Positions 11,419 to 23,830 of a stretch of DNA of 64,000 bases are shown in pieces. The stretch is from Oopsacas minuta (taxonomy: Eukaryota > Porifera > Hexactinellida > Lyssacinosida > Leucopsacidae), in the NCBI GenBank assembly GCA_024704765.1, contig JAKMXF010000155.1, positions 373,810 to 437,809 of the forward strand, in the 5' to 3' direction. The position numbers were made by a program, and so were the translations under genes. Every line of letters begins with the position of its first letter. Within the stretch, counting starts at the first letter, position 1. The notes under the pieces were generated by a model. It saw only the letters and a list, made by a program, of their open reading frames with translations. It made no database searches and was not told where the DNA came from.

Positions 11419-13112
11419 ATGGCTTATCGGAGAAGGTGCAGTAATGATCCAGATGTCTTTTGTTATATTTGTGGTAGTTTTATGACTTCTAAACAAACTA
11501 CGGCAATAACAGGATTTGTTAAAAAAGCATATTTAGAATATTTTGGAATGAGATTAGGTGATCAAGACAAAACATGAGCTCCACATACAGTGTGCCGATC
11601 TTGTGTAGAAAATTTGAGACAATGGACAAAAGGAATCAGAAAGAGTTTAAGTTTTGGAATTCCAATGATATGGAGAGAGCCACAAAATCACATTAGCGAT
11701 TGTTACTTTTGTATGGCGAATATTTCCGGATTCAATGCTAAAACCAAGTCATTGATCAAGTATCCAAATTTACATTCAGCAATACGACCCGTTGCCCATT
11801 CTATTGATGTACCTGTTCCAAAATTTACTAATTTGGATGTTATCTCGGAAATTGATGATTGTGAAACTAGAGATTCATTGATTAGAGAAGATGAAGATTT
11901 TATTCCGTGTGTATTATCTCGTTCTAATTCTCCACAGTTATTTAATCAGTCTGAATTAAATGATTTGGTGCGTGATTTAGATTTACCTAAAGAATCTGCC
12001 GAGTTGTTAGGTTCTAGGCTAAAAGAAAAAAACTTGCTTCTTCCAGAAACAAAATTTTACTCATATAGGAACAGAGAGATCGAATTTTTGAAATATTTCA
12101 TAATGGAAGACGGATTTGTGTTTTGTCATGATGTTACACCGCTAGTTAATGCTCTTGGATGTCCGTATGTACCTAATGATTGGAGAGTCTTTAGTGATAG
12201 TTCAAAACAAAGTTTGAAATGTGTTCTACTTCATAATGGTAACAAATTTAGTTCCATACCAATTGGACATTCAGTAAGTTTAAAGGAACGATATGATAAC
12301 ATGAAAATTGTGCTTCATAGATTAATTATAACCAGCACAATTTGGTAATCTGTGGTGATTTAGAAATCATATGCATTCTTTTGGGACAGCAATCAGGATA
12401 TACAAAATGCCCTTGTTTTTTATGCTTATGGGACAGTCGTGCAAAGAGCGAACACTATTCTAGACAGAGCTCGCCAGCTAGAACCAATCTTAATGTTGGA
12501 GATAAGAACATTATTCACGAGCCTCTAGTGGATCCTCTCAAGATTTTGTTTCCACCACTTCATATAAAATTAGGATTGATGAAACAGTTCGTAAGGGCAT
12601 TAGATAAAGAAGGAAATTGTTTCAAATATATTACCGAGAAGTTTTACTACCTAAGTGATGAAAAAAGAAAAGCCGGTATATTCGACGGTCCTCAGATAAG
12701 ACAACTTGTTCGAGATGGCAATTTTTCAAATTCTATGATATGCAAAGAAAAATGTGCATGGAATGCATTTGTAGATGTCATGAAAAACTTCTTGGGAAAT
12801 ACGAAATCTCCTAATTATAAAATACTTGTGAATGAGTTGATTGAATCTTACAAGAATCTCGGCTGCAATATGAGTGTAAAAGTTCACTTTCTTCACAGTC
12901 ATATTGACTATTTTCCAGAGAATCTTGGAGCTGTTTCCGAGGAGCAAGGTGAACGACTCCACCAAGACATAAAAACAATGGAAACACGATATCAGGGGAG
13001 GTGGGACGTTCATATGATGGCTGATTACTGCTGGTGCCTCAAGAGAGATTGTATTGCTGTTATTCATGCTAGAATGTCAGAAAAACGGAAATTTGCTCCT
13101 GATTCAGACTAA
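11419..13112 (+). pseudogene. Uncharacterised DDE-like repetitive protein, copy A
   Basis: Nearly full-length (about 565 codons) and intronless, from the ATG at 11419. The N-terminus has two C-x2-C pairs (FCYICG and VCRSCV), then SFGIPMIWREPQNH and DCYFCM. The second half has WRVFSDSS, VICGDLEI, the inserted CFLCLWDSRA cysteine pair, PPLHIKLGLMKQFV, and VSEEQGERLHQDI followed by RYQGRWDVHMMADYCW. Proteins with this set of motifs are common, usually unnamed, in arthropods and cnidarians. I infer an Asp-Asp-Glu triad (in SDSS, GDL and SEEQGE), but that is not established. Lesions are TGA for Trp at 11575-11577 and a frameshift near 12320. Two more copies lie at 46466-48139 and 50826-52505, so the family is repetitive here and probably mobile, though I find no terminal repeats. 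Confidence 0.75.
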
Positions 13113-15600
13113 TATATTCAAATTTATTTATTAACTAAGATTATATTATCAAGAAAAATTTATAAATGGCAGATTTTCACTATTTTATTTTGTAGAGGTA
13201 TCATGCATTCATCGATAAATATACCAATATTTAAAAATAATTTTGCAAAAAAACTAGACGTGATACGTATATTTTACAACATTTTTCAAAATCAGTATTA
13301 AAATGTGAATTAGAAAATGTTTTGCAATAACAATCAGCAAATAAAATTTTTTTTTTCCGCAGGGCTGTGTTATAGCTCTGCTTCATAATATAGTCATCTT
13401 ACTTGTTCAACAAGACCCAAACGGAGGTGGATTGAACAATGATGTTGTTAGTATTTAGTTTCCTCAATTCAATAATTCATTTAGACCCATTTCAGTATTT
13501 AATGAAGGAAACTCATCTTCCTGTTTCTGATGAATCACAAGTGATGTCGATAATTTATTGAATCCTCTATCTGTTACGCACTGTTCACTCTGAGAAAAAT
13601 TTGATTTCACTTCATTATATTATTTGAACAATCATTTACTCTAGCTCCAGCACTATCACTAGATTCACTACTACAAGAACGTCAATGCAGTTTCAGAAGA
13701 AATTCTTTCATTGTTTTGTGAATTTCCCCTTAGTTATGGTAACATCTCGTATGCAACTAGATGCAAAATGTACCTCATCAAATTAATGAATTATCTACCT
13801 CCCATGATTTTTTCGAATTAAGTGCTGTAAGAATTTTAAGCAAATTCTAATTCTATTATCTCGGGCTGATTAGAATTTGATTAAAAGATTCCCTAGAGAA
13901 CAATTAAATTACAAACACGCTGACCGAATGCCGATATACCCATTCCATTTGGGTTTAACAAGCCGAGATACTTCCTAGCGCTCGCCATTTAGAGTAATAC
14001 CTATCATCACCTTCCATAATGGTTCTTTCAAATTCAATAATCTATCCATCATTTTGATCCAGCTATTCCATCGAGTTTTGCGTTTAAAGATAAATTCAGC
14101 TTTGTGTCTAATAGTTGTTCTACGTGGCACCTAAGTAATTCATTTTTTAGTGGTGACTTTCTGAATATTCTAACAACATTTCCAACTTTCGTAACTACTG
14201 TGTATATCCATCCTTAAAGGCGTGATCAAAGCGCTTTTGATACTTCGTCATCTTGACTATCACCGTCCATACAATCAAAATCAACAAAAGACTATAATAC
14301 CATTGAGCCATCTTCTGATTCATCTTACATTTTCTCATCTACATCCTAAATGTCATTGGAGTTGGACTCTCGGAGTATAGAGCAGCAACTCCTGCCAAAT
14401 GCACTCCATTTACTAAGCATGTGAGTTGGTATATTCAGCTAAGCTCCCCCATTTTAGCAATGCCTGGGGACCCGTCACATACAATTCATCACAATATTTT
14501 CGATGTAAATCAATTTTGAATTCATATAAATTTTCAAGTAAATTTGTGGAACCTCTTCACCTGTAATCCTATCTTATGTTCTCCTCATTCCAGGAATCAT
14601 AATTTTTTGGCACTGTGTACATTTACGTTCATATTGTATGTTCTGGATGGACGTGTACTCATCCAGTGTTACGCTGATCCGTTCATCGTTGAGAACTAAT
14701 GTTTGTAACTGTGAGGTCATCTTTTCTCTTTGCGATCCTTACATCTCAGGTTACTATTTGAGAAACTGTTTTGTAATCTCTAAATGGCGTGAAATCTCGC
14801 AGAGCAGACCGAAATATTTACTCTGGCATATCTTTGAATAACTGAAACCGTTCTCTACCGTTAACCAAGCAATCACTCATCTAATTACTACTAGGAAATC
14901 CTATTTTGCTCTTAGACTTGTAATATATGATACTATTGGTAGTTCAGTTGTAAAAATTTACATTATTTTATTAAGTGATAGACTTAAATTATCTCTACAA
15001 GAATATAGTGATCAGAGAGATTATAACTTATGTAACAGATTACAAATAATAGAGCAGGGAAAATATGTGATTCTATGACGTCAGAAAGGTGCTAAAATCC
15101 CGTTTTGGTGCGGGTGGCTAATGAAAAGTGTTAAAGTCTCCTTTTCCTTACCAACGCAACACTTCGGCCTTGATCGGTTAAATGGTTTCATAATGAATTC
15201 AATCAGAATATTGTTCGTGTGAATAGCATTATGATTTGAGTTAAAACTTGTATCAAATTAACCGGTTTTCGAATTTCCAGAAAGGGTTTATCGGTTACCT
15301 TCCCTACTTACAGTTTAAACAACTTGCGAGAATGTTATTCTCTATTTTGAATACTAAAGCGAGGTATCCTGACAGTCATGAATTTCAAGATTTGGAAGAA
15401 TAGAGAGCTAAGTAAAATAGTAATTGAAATAGTTTGGATATATCTAATTGAATTTATACTACCAAATTTTCTAATCTTGCTCATTGCCTTTGTTTCTTTT
15501 ACCTTTTGCCTTTACTTTACTCTTATCCCCATAGTTTTTATGCCTTTCATTATTGATAGTGAAATATCGTTTATTTTTTCTTGCTTCATTGATCTGTAGT
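13113..15600. other. No gene recognised
   Basis: Mostly AT-rich sequence. The minus strand at roughly 14200-14850 gives several short open pieces in mixed frames that might be an old coding relic, but no family motif is clear. A hydrophobic open frame at 15378-15599 is AT-driven and unconvincing. Confidence 0.45.
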
Positions 15601-15736
15601 AATTATGCTTACTATTGAATTTTGAAGTGCTCATTGTATCGCACTCGGTTATGCTTCAATTTATTAAAACTTCATCTGGCTCTCTCTTTCTCTCATTTCT
15701 ATCTCAATTCTAATTTCTTCACTCTCCGCCTATATA

Positions 15737-15865
15737 ATGTCAATTCTGCTCTTTATTAGTGGTATCGAGATAAACCCAGGACCGATTACTCCATCTCGAG
15801 ATTCATTTTCCGAACACGGGAATCCATTAAAATTTATTCTTTGGTCTTTAGTGTTATATGTTTAA
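15737..15865 (+). CDS. Short reading frame with 2A-like motif GIEINPGP
   Basis: From the ATG at 15737 the frame reads a hydrophobic run (MSILLFISGIEI) ending in GIEINPGP at 15761-15784. It continues ITPSRDSFSEHGN to a stop at 15863-15865. NPG|P is the signature of 2A-like peptides, which make ribosomes skip a peptide bond. The usual Asp before the hydrophobic residue is Gly here. Such motifs occur at the start of some invertebrate retroelement and repeat-encoded proteins as well as in viruses. The copy at 36272-36295 reads NPWP and would be non-functional. This is a fragment of the decayed repeat. Confidence 0.5.
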   Translation: MSILLFISGIEINPGPITPSRDSFSEHGNPLKFILWSLVLYV

Positions 15866-17774
15866 TTACTTCCTTCCTCCCCGCATTTCTCTTTATTTGG
15901 TCCGCAAATATGATCGCATATGGCCTATACGACAATCACTCTGTTGCGGTTCTGGACAAATTTGACTCTATTTATATACATAGATGTATGTATTTGTTTT
16001 ATGAATGGAATCAATTTTTTAAGTCCATGTATTTACCTTTATTTGATTTTCTTTGGATTACCAGGGATTTATAAAATGATCTCCGCAGCACAACATTCGT
16101 TTGAAGATTGTATCAGCAAATTTCCATCTGCGACGCCAAATTTCCAATTTCCCTTTTGGGATTTATTTGGAAGAAGGTTGTTCACTTGGTGAATCTGACA
16201 GGAGTTAAAATTCTATTAAACCTTGTAGACTCGTTTAGTCAATTGTTAATATTGAACTCCCAGACAAACCACATCGTAAGTTCACCAAGCTCCAATGGTT
16301 CTGAGCAACAGATACAAGTGAATTTTTGTTTGAATAAGCTATATATGTCTTAGAGCGCATCACTAATTATATCTAGTATTGTTAATGATGTAGTTAGAAG
16401 CATTGTTAAGCGTTCAATTTCAGTTTCCTCTTCTGGTAACCTAGATTTATTAACACTTGAATTCGATTTAGGAGACGCTATTCTTCTTATTGTGTGGGCA
16501 TAATCTGTTTCCGATTTAACCATGTATAACAATTTGAAGAGCAAATTCAGTCATTGTACTGATGGTGAAAAGTCTGAAGAAAGTAACATATTTTCTACAG
16601 ATCATCGTAAGCTCAATTGTGGGTAGATACCGCAAAGTTTTAAGGGGTCTCTAACTTTCGAAATATTTTTGGGTTTTGCAATTTGCTTATGCATTTTTAT
16701 TGATGACTGTTATCATTCCATTAACGTAATCAAGAGGTGCGTCACAGTGTGGGAAAATGGCGATTATGTGGTAATAGGTACTTAGACTTAAGATATATAT
16801 TAAAATGTTGTCACTTATAGTAAAACGACTCTGTTGATCTAAAAATGGCACCATATCTTTAGTTGCACTTTTAAAATGGGACTATGACCTAATCTGTGGT
16901 GTTTTGACTTAAATTAATTATTATGGTTCAAGAATAAATGAGTCCTAAATTTATGAGTGTTTTATATCAACCGGCCCTATTTATTGATAAACTTGAATAA
17001 CGATGCGTATACTGAAATCAATTCTGCATTGGATACTTCATAAAATGCTACTAATGAATTAGATATACAGTACTTATAAAATTTTATAACGAAGATTGAA
17101 TTTTTCTAAAAATACATTTCATCCGAAACGGCGTGCCCCATACGCTCAATGTCAAGAAATGTATCAGTGGGCGCCTTTGGGTGCGTCTAGAAATTATTAT
17201 GAATGAAATTTAAAAAGATAAACCATGCGAAAGAGTCGACTATACAACTTGCAATTATTTGCATTGTAAGATCGGGGACCTAAGATGTAGATCAAGGAGC
17301 TGAAATATGGGTAAAAACAGAATGCTAAAATGTTTGAGAATGAAAAATAGTATTTAATTTGTTTTGCAAACGAGTTAAAATCTATCATATAATGCATATG
17401 ATTACTGATAAATGCCATTGAATTACAGAAAATTCAGGAATGCTGAAATATCGCATGGGTATTTGTATTATATTTGCGTTTTTCATTTTTCAAATTTCAA
17501 ATTTTATCCCAAGTTTGAGACTAGTTAGACATGCTATATGTTCATTAAGTAACCAATAATAGCATGTTTCTAGGTTTGAAATTGTGTAAGATTGAGTGCA
17601 CACATTAATTTTAGTAAATAGCGAAGGCAAATTTTCACCAATTACTGCATAGTTCCACACTATGTGCGTATAGAAATTGTTTGTTAACTTTTTATGGTAG
17701 GTTGTTTCACAACCAGGTCATAGTTTGTTTACCAAATGTCAGGTTAAACAAACGTTAGTTTAAGTGGAGAGATT

Positions 17775-18113
17775 TTGACCTTTTTCATTCGTTGGGTATT
17801 GAAACAAAAAAAGGAGTTTGATATTAATGCTGTTGCCAACTTACAAAAATATCTGTATTCTGGATACCTTGTTCGTTTTGAATGTTCAAGCCTCCTTCAT
17901 GCTCTTCATTATGCTTTAACTATCCAACATCCTGAGTATTCTGCCATTCCAATATCTGTACCAGATATGATCGGTAGTGATCATGGTATTGCTGGAATTT
18001 CACATTTACTTAATAAATATCAATTTATACACAAATTTTTAAATAGATATAAGATCATGAGAATAGGTCTGCATACTTTTCGTAGATTATTAAATTGCAA
18101 CAAAATTATGTGA
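17775..18113 (+). pseudogene. Open segment of the 2A-type repeat, unknown protein
   Basis: A 112-codon open segment with two conserved blocks: FFIRWVLKQKKEFDINAVAN and HPEYSAIPISVPDMIGSDHG. Both recur in copy 2 (37350-37420 and 38376-38450), where they are broken by stops. Conservation of these blocks between two diverged copies says they were once coding. I do not recognise the protein. Confidence 0.5.
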
Positions 18114-18350
18114 AATTGACCATCTTTTTCAAGATATGGTGTTATTTTTATGTCCAATAATGATATCCATAAATTATGGAAGCAAATTTTGCTAACTTAG
18201 AAATTTATGTTAAGAGAGAGATATACATTATGATGAAATACCAGAGGAATGTGAATATGAATCAACTGTAATATTTAATGCTGTAAGGCTTTAGCCACTT
18301 TTGGTAACATTTTGAAGATGCCTGGAAAAACAATTGCAGCTCAAGGCTAT

Positions 18351-19310
18351 GTTGTTTTTTGGGGGTGGAACGTCCCCTACCCCCGTATTAATTACGCAAT
18401 GGATCAGATCGGCTGATTTCAGGCTCCTGGCTGGATCTAAAATTTTTGAGCTTATTCAATATCATTACTCCCCTACTGGACTACTTGTTTTATACTCTTC
18501 CTACATTCCCCAAGTTAGACGAATAGTATCAAAAGTTAGTCTTTGATTTAAATCTGTTAAGTATGTTACTACCGAATCAATATATTTCGTTTTTAGTGTA
18601 AATTAGGTAATATAAATTACCATAGATGGCACATTTTTAGCCAATATCTACATATAACTCGATTGTCGCGAGAGTTTTAGTCAAATCAGTCAATCCATTA
18701 TGCACCACGGACATAATTTCCCATATCAATGTAATACATTTATATATGATATCTCTAAGCATTATTGTGTAATCTTGACAATGACCAAATTTTGGCATAT
18801 TCACTATTGCGTTACACCAGTTAGGCAAATCGTTTCAAAATATATGGGCTTTGGGTATGTTGTACATATTGGCTGGACTGATTTGTCTTAACCTCTCAAG
18901 ACATTCGACTTATATATAGATATTGACCAAAAAATGTTTTCTTATCTTCAGGGTCACTATTAAGTTATTTTACAATTTCACCTTTTCTAGTAACCCTATC
19001 ATTATGCCCCTTATCCATCATTTTCGTTTTAAATACTCCTATGATGCCATTAGAAAATTCTGTGAATGTGGCTATTATAATTTTCAATAAGCTTTTGTTG
19101 CAACCTTCCAAAGATGAAAGAGAAACAATCTGAAAATTTTATTGTTTCAGACTGGAAACACAGAATATGGCATTTTGAAGAAGCTCACAAATGATACTTT
19201 CAACAGGATGCTTATATATATCGCATCATTAAATGATATATTGATAAGGTGTCAAAGATAAAACTCGTTCGGGCAGAACCACCTCATTAAGTACTATGCA
19301 GCTAGATTAA
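18351..19310. other. No gene recognised
   Basis: Low-complexity AT-rich sequence with a slightly GC-rich start (18360-18440). Short frames only. I see nothing supportable in it. Confidence 0.45.
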
Positions 19311-19925
19311 ATGATTTTAAGTAGAATTTCCCGTAATCCGAGTCTCTCAATGCGTAAATGTCCAAGGACTACGAATTTAGGGAAAAGTTTGGAACTAACA
19401 TTGCAAAAAACTAGGACTAAAGTCTCTCAAACGGTGAGCAGTTCATTATCTCCCTCCTTCATTTCGCAAAACGCTCATTCCAAGATGCAAAAGCCTAGTA
19501 TGAGAGAATACTCCTTTTAGACCAAAAGAATATGAACATAGAGAAAGTTTCAAACTCCCAAAATGAAAGAATTTTTGCGACCTTGTCCAATACAATCCCT
19601 AATATTATGTATTCTTCGGTAATATACAAAGTCATCTTTATCTTATTGTTTGGCTAGTGTATAGGCAAATTATATGAAACATTTGATTTTAATCATCCTG
19701 GAGTCAAAAGAAATTTGCAGAGCTATCGAGAGTTCATTCTTGAGACAGGAATTATGTATCCATCTTCAAACTTGTTCAATAATCAAACTTTGTTGTTTCA
19801 ACGGGATACAGTACCTGCCCCTAGGTCAAATGCTACTCAAGCATGGCTATTAGGTGTAAAATTGAATTTGTTCCCGAGACAGAATTGCCACCTTCCAGCT
19901 CTGATTTAAACCCACTTACAGTGGC
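19311..19925 (+). pseudogene. Tc1-like transposase relic, heavily decayed
   Basis: Plus-strand fragments in several frames follow the order of the DD37D Tc1-like transposase found intact at 31638-32669. RISRNPSLSMRK matches its RIRRNPRRSMRK helix. LQSYREFILETGIMYPSSNL matches TTYRDLILEPIVKNLSQ. LLFQRDTVPAPRSNATQAWL matches FVFQQDGAPAHTSNVTQTWL (19795-19845). ETELPPSSSDLNPL matches EKEQWPPYSPDLNPM (19875-19915). The catalytic-core block between the first and second acids is missing. No terminal repeats remain that I can place. This is the oldest member of the group in the window. Confidence 0.7.
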
Positions 19926-20110
19926 TGTCCCAGGTGGGGCAAACTGGCGATTTGCACCGATTTGCAAATTTTGGCCCCACCCCACCTCCGTTTTGCCATA
20001 TACTAAGATCACCACTGCCCATGAGATAATAAGATTTTACCCCGGCTTTGTGTCCGGCTATGCAAAATCCTAGAACTGCATCCGCCCACTTTACTCTTTT
20101 GAGTGGGTAA
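19925..20110. other. GC-richer repeat-like block
   Basis: Contrasts with the AT-rich surroundings: GGTGGGGCAAACTGGCGATT and its near inverse around CAAATTTTGGCCCCACC, then TTTACCCCGGCTTTG. It looks like the end or body of a non-autonomous element abutting the Tc1 relic. No duplication could be assigned. Confidence 0.35.
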
Positions 20111-20495
20111 ACTTAGAGAACAATGCCTACTCAAAACTTCACGACTTTTACAAAGTCTATGACAAGCACTAAGTTAGGAATAGGAAAGTATGCTTCCAGA
20201 AGAGATCGTAAATCTGTTTCCAGATTTAGAGAACGGCTTAAAATCGTAGTTAAACAAATGGGGGTTATTTCCAGTGACATTGTATGGGAATATTTAATAT
20301 AATTTCTTATTATTAAAGTGTTGATACCTTCTTGGACTATATCAAGCTCTACAAACTGATGATAAATTTTCTAACTCCATTCTATATAGAATCATCATAC
20401 ATTTATACGACACATAAAATTATATTTGGCATTATGATAAACAAAATTTACAAAATATTTGGGAGTATATCTAGCCATCCTAATTTCAATATCTA

Positions 20496-21700
20496 CAGGG
20501 TGACAAATAAGTTCTGCCCATTGAAAATTTATTATAACTAAACCATGAACTAAGATATTGACTTGAAATTATGCTATAACTTTGTAAACTAATATAGATT
20601 CATAATATATTAAATTGTTCGATATAGCCCCCTTTCTTTTTGATGACAGCTCTTAGCCGCTTGGGGACGGACTCGACAGCGGCACGCAACCTTTCCTGCG
20701 TGATTTTTGCCAATTCTCGGGGTAAAGACGTTTTTAGAGACTTGATACTCTTGTGGGAAGTAGCGCACGCATTTGTCTCTAATATCGACCACAACGAGAA
20801 GTCCATCGGGTTGAGATCTGGGCTGGAAGGAGGCAATTCCTCCTTAGAGATGAAGTCTGAGATAGTGTTTGTAACCACTGTTGGTTGATTTTCGCTGTGT
20901 GGGCTGGCGCACCATCTTGCTGGAATAAAAATGGACGATTATTGAACATGGTCTTACCAAGGCCTCTCACTATTGGGTCTAAAACGAGCTCCTGATATTT
21001 AACAGCGTTTATTTTACGCTCGGTGGGATGACAACCAGTGGGGTACGGCTTTTGCAGACTCCTCCGTTCAAACCATCACTGGCTGAGGATGCTGAACTCT
21101 TTGGATGCATCGATATTCTAGTGGTATGGAAGATGGAGAAGAAGGCAATACTCGATCGTTTTGACGATTGTACGCCCTCTCGACCGTAAATAATTTCTCA
21201 TCCGAGAATAAAATTTCATCAAGGCTAAAACTTGCGAGCAGGGCGAGTAAAGCCTTACTCCTGGCTAGTCTCTTTTCTTTAATCTGTGCCGAAATAAAGT
21301 GAACCTTCCTCTTTTTGTAATGAAATAGGCCCATATCGCTCTTCACAATTGTTCTGACCGATTCTCTTGATATTTTGAGTTCTAGCGCCATTTTTCGCAT
21401 CGAAGTTGCCAATTCGCCGAATCCGACTACGGATAACCTTTCTCTTCTGGGTAGTGGTCGCAGATGTTGGACGTCCACTTCTCTGCCTGTCTGAGGTACT
21501 ACCAGTGTCCTTATATCTTTTAATAGTATGATATATCAATTTCCTGCGCGACTTGGGGAAATTGAGAATCTTCAGTATTATGCTTTTGCTTTTCCGTTGC
21601 AAATTTATATTAGCAATAGCCATCCTATTCTTCTTCATTTTCCCTAGAAAATTTAGCTTGTTCAGAATGACGGATTACCATTGAATACTTTAAATATATA
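20496..21700 (-). mobile_element. Tc1-like element, right end lost
   Basis: The left end reads TA then CAGGGTGACAAATAAGTTCT (20496 on), matching the ends of the related elements at 31516, 23831 and 49237. No matching inverse is visible up to 21900, so the right end is truncated or too diverged and the given end is approximate. It carries a minus-strand transposase relic. Confidence 0.7.
20600..21638 (-). pseudogene. DD37D-type Tc1-like transposase relic
   Basis: Minus-strand start at 21638 (MKKNRMAIANINLQRKSKSI), a first helix-turn-helix, and a GRPTSATT linker. The second helix region (RSRIRRIGNFDAKNGA then KMALELKISRESVRTIV in another frame) and the first acid in ILFSDEKLFTVE near 21180-21200 follow. 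After a deletion of the stretch that normally follows VMVWAG come LFQQDGAPAHTAK (second acid, about 20900-20940) and SSPDLNPMDFSLW (third acid). The tail is RAVIKKKGGYIE. Two or more frameshifts plus the deletion make it inactive. In length and motif order it parallels 31638-32669. Confidence 0.85.
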
Positions 21701-23830
21701 CATTGTTACTTATCTTACACTATGTTTCACTGAGAAAATGGTGCAATCATGTTGACAATCTTTGGCAGGTAAACTTCATGCCAGTAGTGGAGCTGAAACA
21801 TTCCTGAAATGGGTTATATCCCTTCTTTGCACAGATTAAAATCCATATATATATTAATATAACAATCTGTTTGGGTATGAAATAATACTCAGTTGGGAAT
21901 AATCTACTACACGAGTATGGCATTTTTGAAAATATAATTATGAATCATCGACTATTGCATTTTAATATAGCTAGTCAAGCTAGATTGGACTAATGCACCC
22001 CTCCCTCCCTAGGACGGATCATTGGGTGTGGAGGCCCGCTCCAAACGAGATATACCGTTGCTGTTGATATCTGCAGGATTCCAAAGGAGTATGAGATAGC
22101 AGTGACTACCTACGGAAACCTACCTCTCTCCATTTTTCGTTTTGGTTTTGTTTTTGCGCCACTCTACTGCAACCTCATTGAAGTTCACCCATTTTCTAAT
22201 ATATACACAAGAATAGCAAACTTTTGATTTTGTAAGTGAAATACTAGTCGAGGCTCAAAATTCTATGAATTCAATAAATAATGCTATAACGCAATTGATC
22301 TAATATATATATGTGTGTGTATACCCTACGTGGACAAATGTGTTTATCGACTGCTAAAATTTCTACACAAATAGTACGAATCTCGCCTTTTCTGACTGGC
22401 AAATACATGAATACTGTAAGATTAATACTATATCCCATGTCTAATTTCCATTCTACGTATTTGAAACCTCAGTATACAGACTTCCTATATACATACTGTA
22501 TGAAAATGTTGTTGAAGATTTCAATCCATGACACGTTGTGCCACTTTATTCCATTTCCAACTATTGTACATTTTGTGATACATTTTACTAAGTAACATAT
22601 GGTTGGAAATTTTGAAAACTTATTAGTAAGTGTTCATAGAATTCTTAGAGACTAATTTATCAGAATACCTAGATAGCTAATTTGATGCCCAATAGCCTTT
22701 GAATTGCATTAACAATAGGCCCACTATTGTGTTAAATGGATGAAATTTTGGATATCTATGAGTACCCCTTTTCTGGGTAGGGTATATATATTAATATGTT
22801 TAATGTAGAGAATTGATAAAAGAAACTGGCAGACCCCAAGGCTGATTTTTGGTATACAGATATATTTTGGGCCTGGCTCGAACAGGTTTGAGTGTTGGAC
22901 GAAATTCACACCTATGATGAAATTATGAAGCCATTGCCACTTCTTTGGATTTTCGAAAAAGCAATGTATAATAGTGATAACACTATTATAGACTGCACAG
23001 CCAATATACATGATATAAGTTTGAAATTTGAATCACCTGTACCCCTCAATGTCAGAAATGTCCTGATATCACGATTCTGACCCAATGCTGACTCATCATG
23101 TGATTATTAAGTCATGTTTACAAATTCTAAATTATCCAAATTTCGAAATATTTCAGAATTTCTCAATTCCGAAGGCACGAAGTGCCGAGATTGCTACCAA
23201 AAAGCGACAAAACATCTCCAAGGTCACCACAGAATGTCATTGAATTAAATTTTGATGGAACATGGATAATACAATCTTAAAATTTCTTTGATATTATTAA
23301 TTCGAGGTCCTAAGTGCTTAGTTTATCCCCTTGTGGAGCCCCCCAAAGCACTAGGAATTTTTTCTGATTACTACTTAATATAACCTGAAGTACTAAGCTG
23401 TCGCGCAATGACTTAGTAAGCTAAGTGCGCTAGTTCAAAATACTCACACACATGAATTATATTTCTATCAAAGTATGGGATAACTACCCTCTGAACGCCA
23501 GTATTTTTCACAGGCTTTTAAAATTGAATCTAAGACTTATCCCACTTTCTGTAATAGGTATCAAAAATATAATTCTAACTCTATTAAATAATATTTTGGC
23601 AAATTTCTTTGCATATTTAAGAAATAGTCTCAAATTATGGCAGAGGTATTTCATTGTAAATTTCTTAAAAATGCATGCCAAAGAGTTCGTCTCTGCATTT
23701 TCTACTTAATGCTCGTTTTTGGTATTACTGCAATTGGTGAAAACGAACTGGTAAAAATTGCAATTTTTGCCAGTAATCGGTTAACTTTTGTCAAGAACTT
23801 GTTATGACATGTTACGTCGATAGTAATATA
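21701..23830. other. No gene recognised
   Basis: AT-rich spacer. A GC-richer patch at about 21985-22110 (runs of CCCTCCCTCCC and GGAGGCCCGCTCC) stands out but has no recognisable identity. A TATATATATGTGTGTGTATA run lies near 22303. Short frames only. Confidence 0.45.

Larger units (their letters stand above)
15601..18350 (+). repeat. Decayed 2A-type repeat, copy 1
   Basis: Three segments match, in the same order, segments of the region at 36209-38500: the 2A-like leader (15737-15865), a block reading SGNLDLLTLEFDLGDAILL followed by IVWA (16353-16505), and a block starting TFFIRWVLKQKKEFDINAVA that continues into HPEYSAIPISVPDMIGSDHG (17775-18113). Copy 2 has FGNLDLLDLE, TDFIGWAIVQREEIDTNGIN and DPEYVTSPISVAEIVSGYYG. 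Non-coding sequence separates the blocks, so either introns or decay split them. The family is not one I can name. A retroelement or large DNA transposon is possible. Confidence 0.6.

Noticed and set aside
6988-13200. RAG2-like partner gene next to the RAG1-like gene
   Set aside because: No Kelch-type repeats or PHD finger are visible on either strand; the downstream gene belongs to another family and lies outside the element ends.
14200-14850. Minus-strand coding relic
   Set aside because: Short open pieces in mixed frames without any family motif I could name.
15378-15599. Hydrophobic membrane protein gene
   Set aside because: The hydrophobicity follows from the T-rich composition; no homology, splice or start context.
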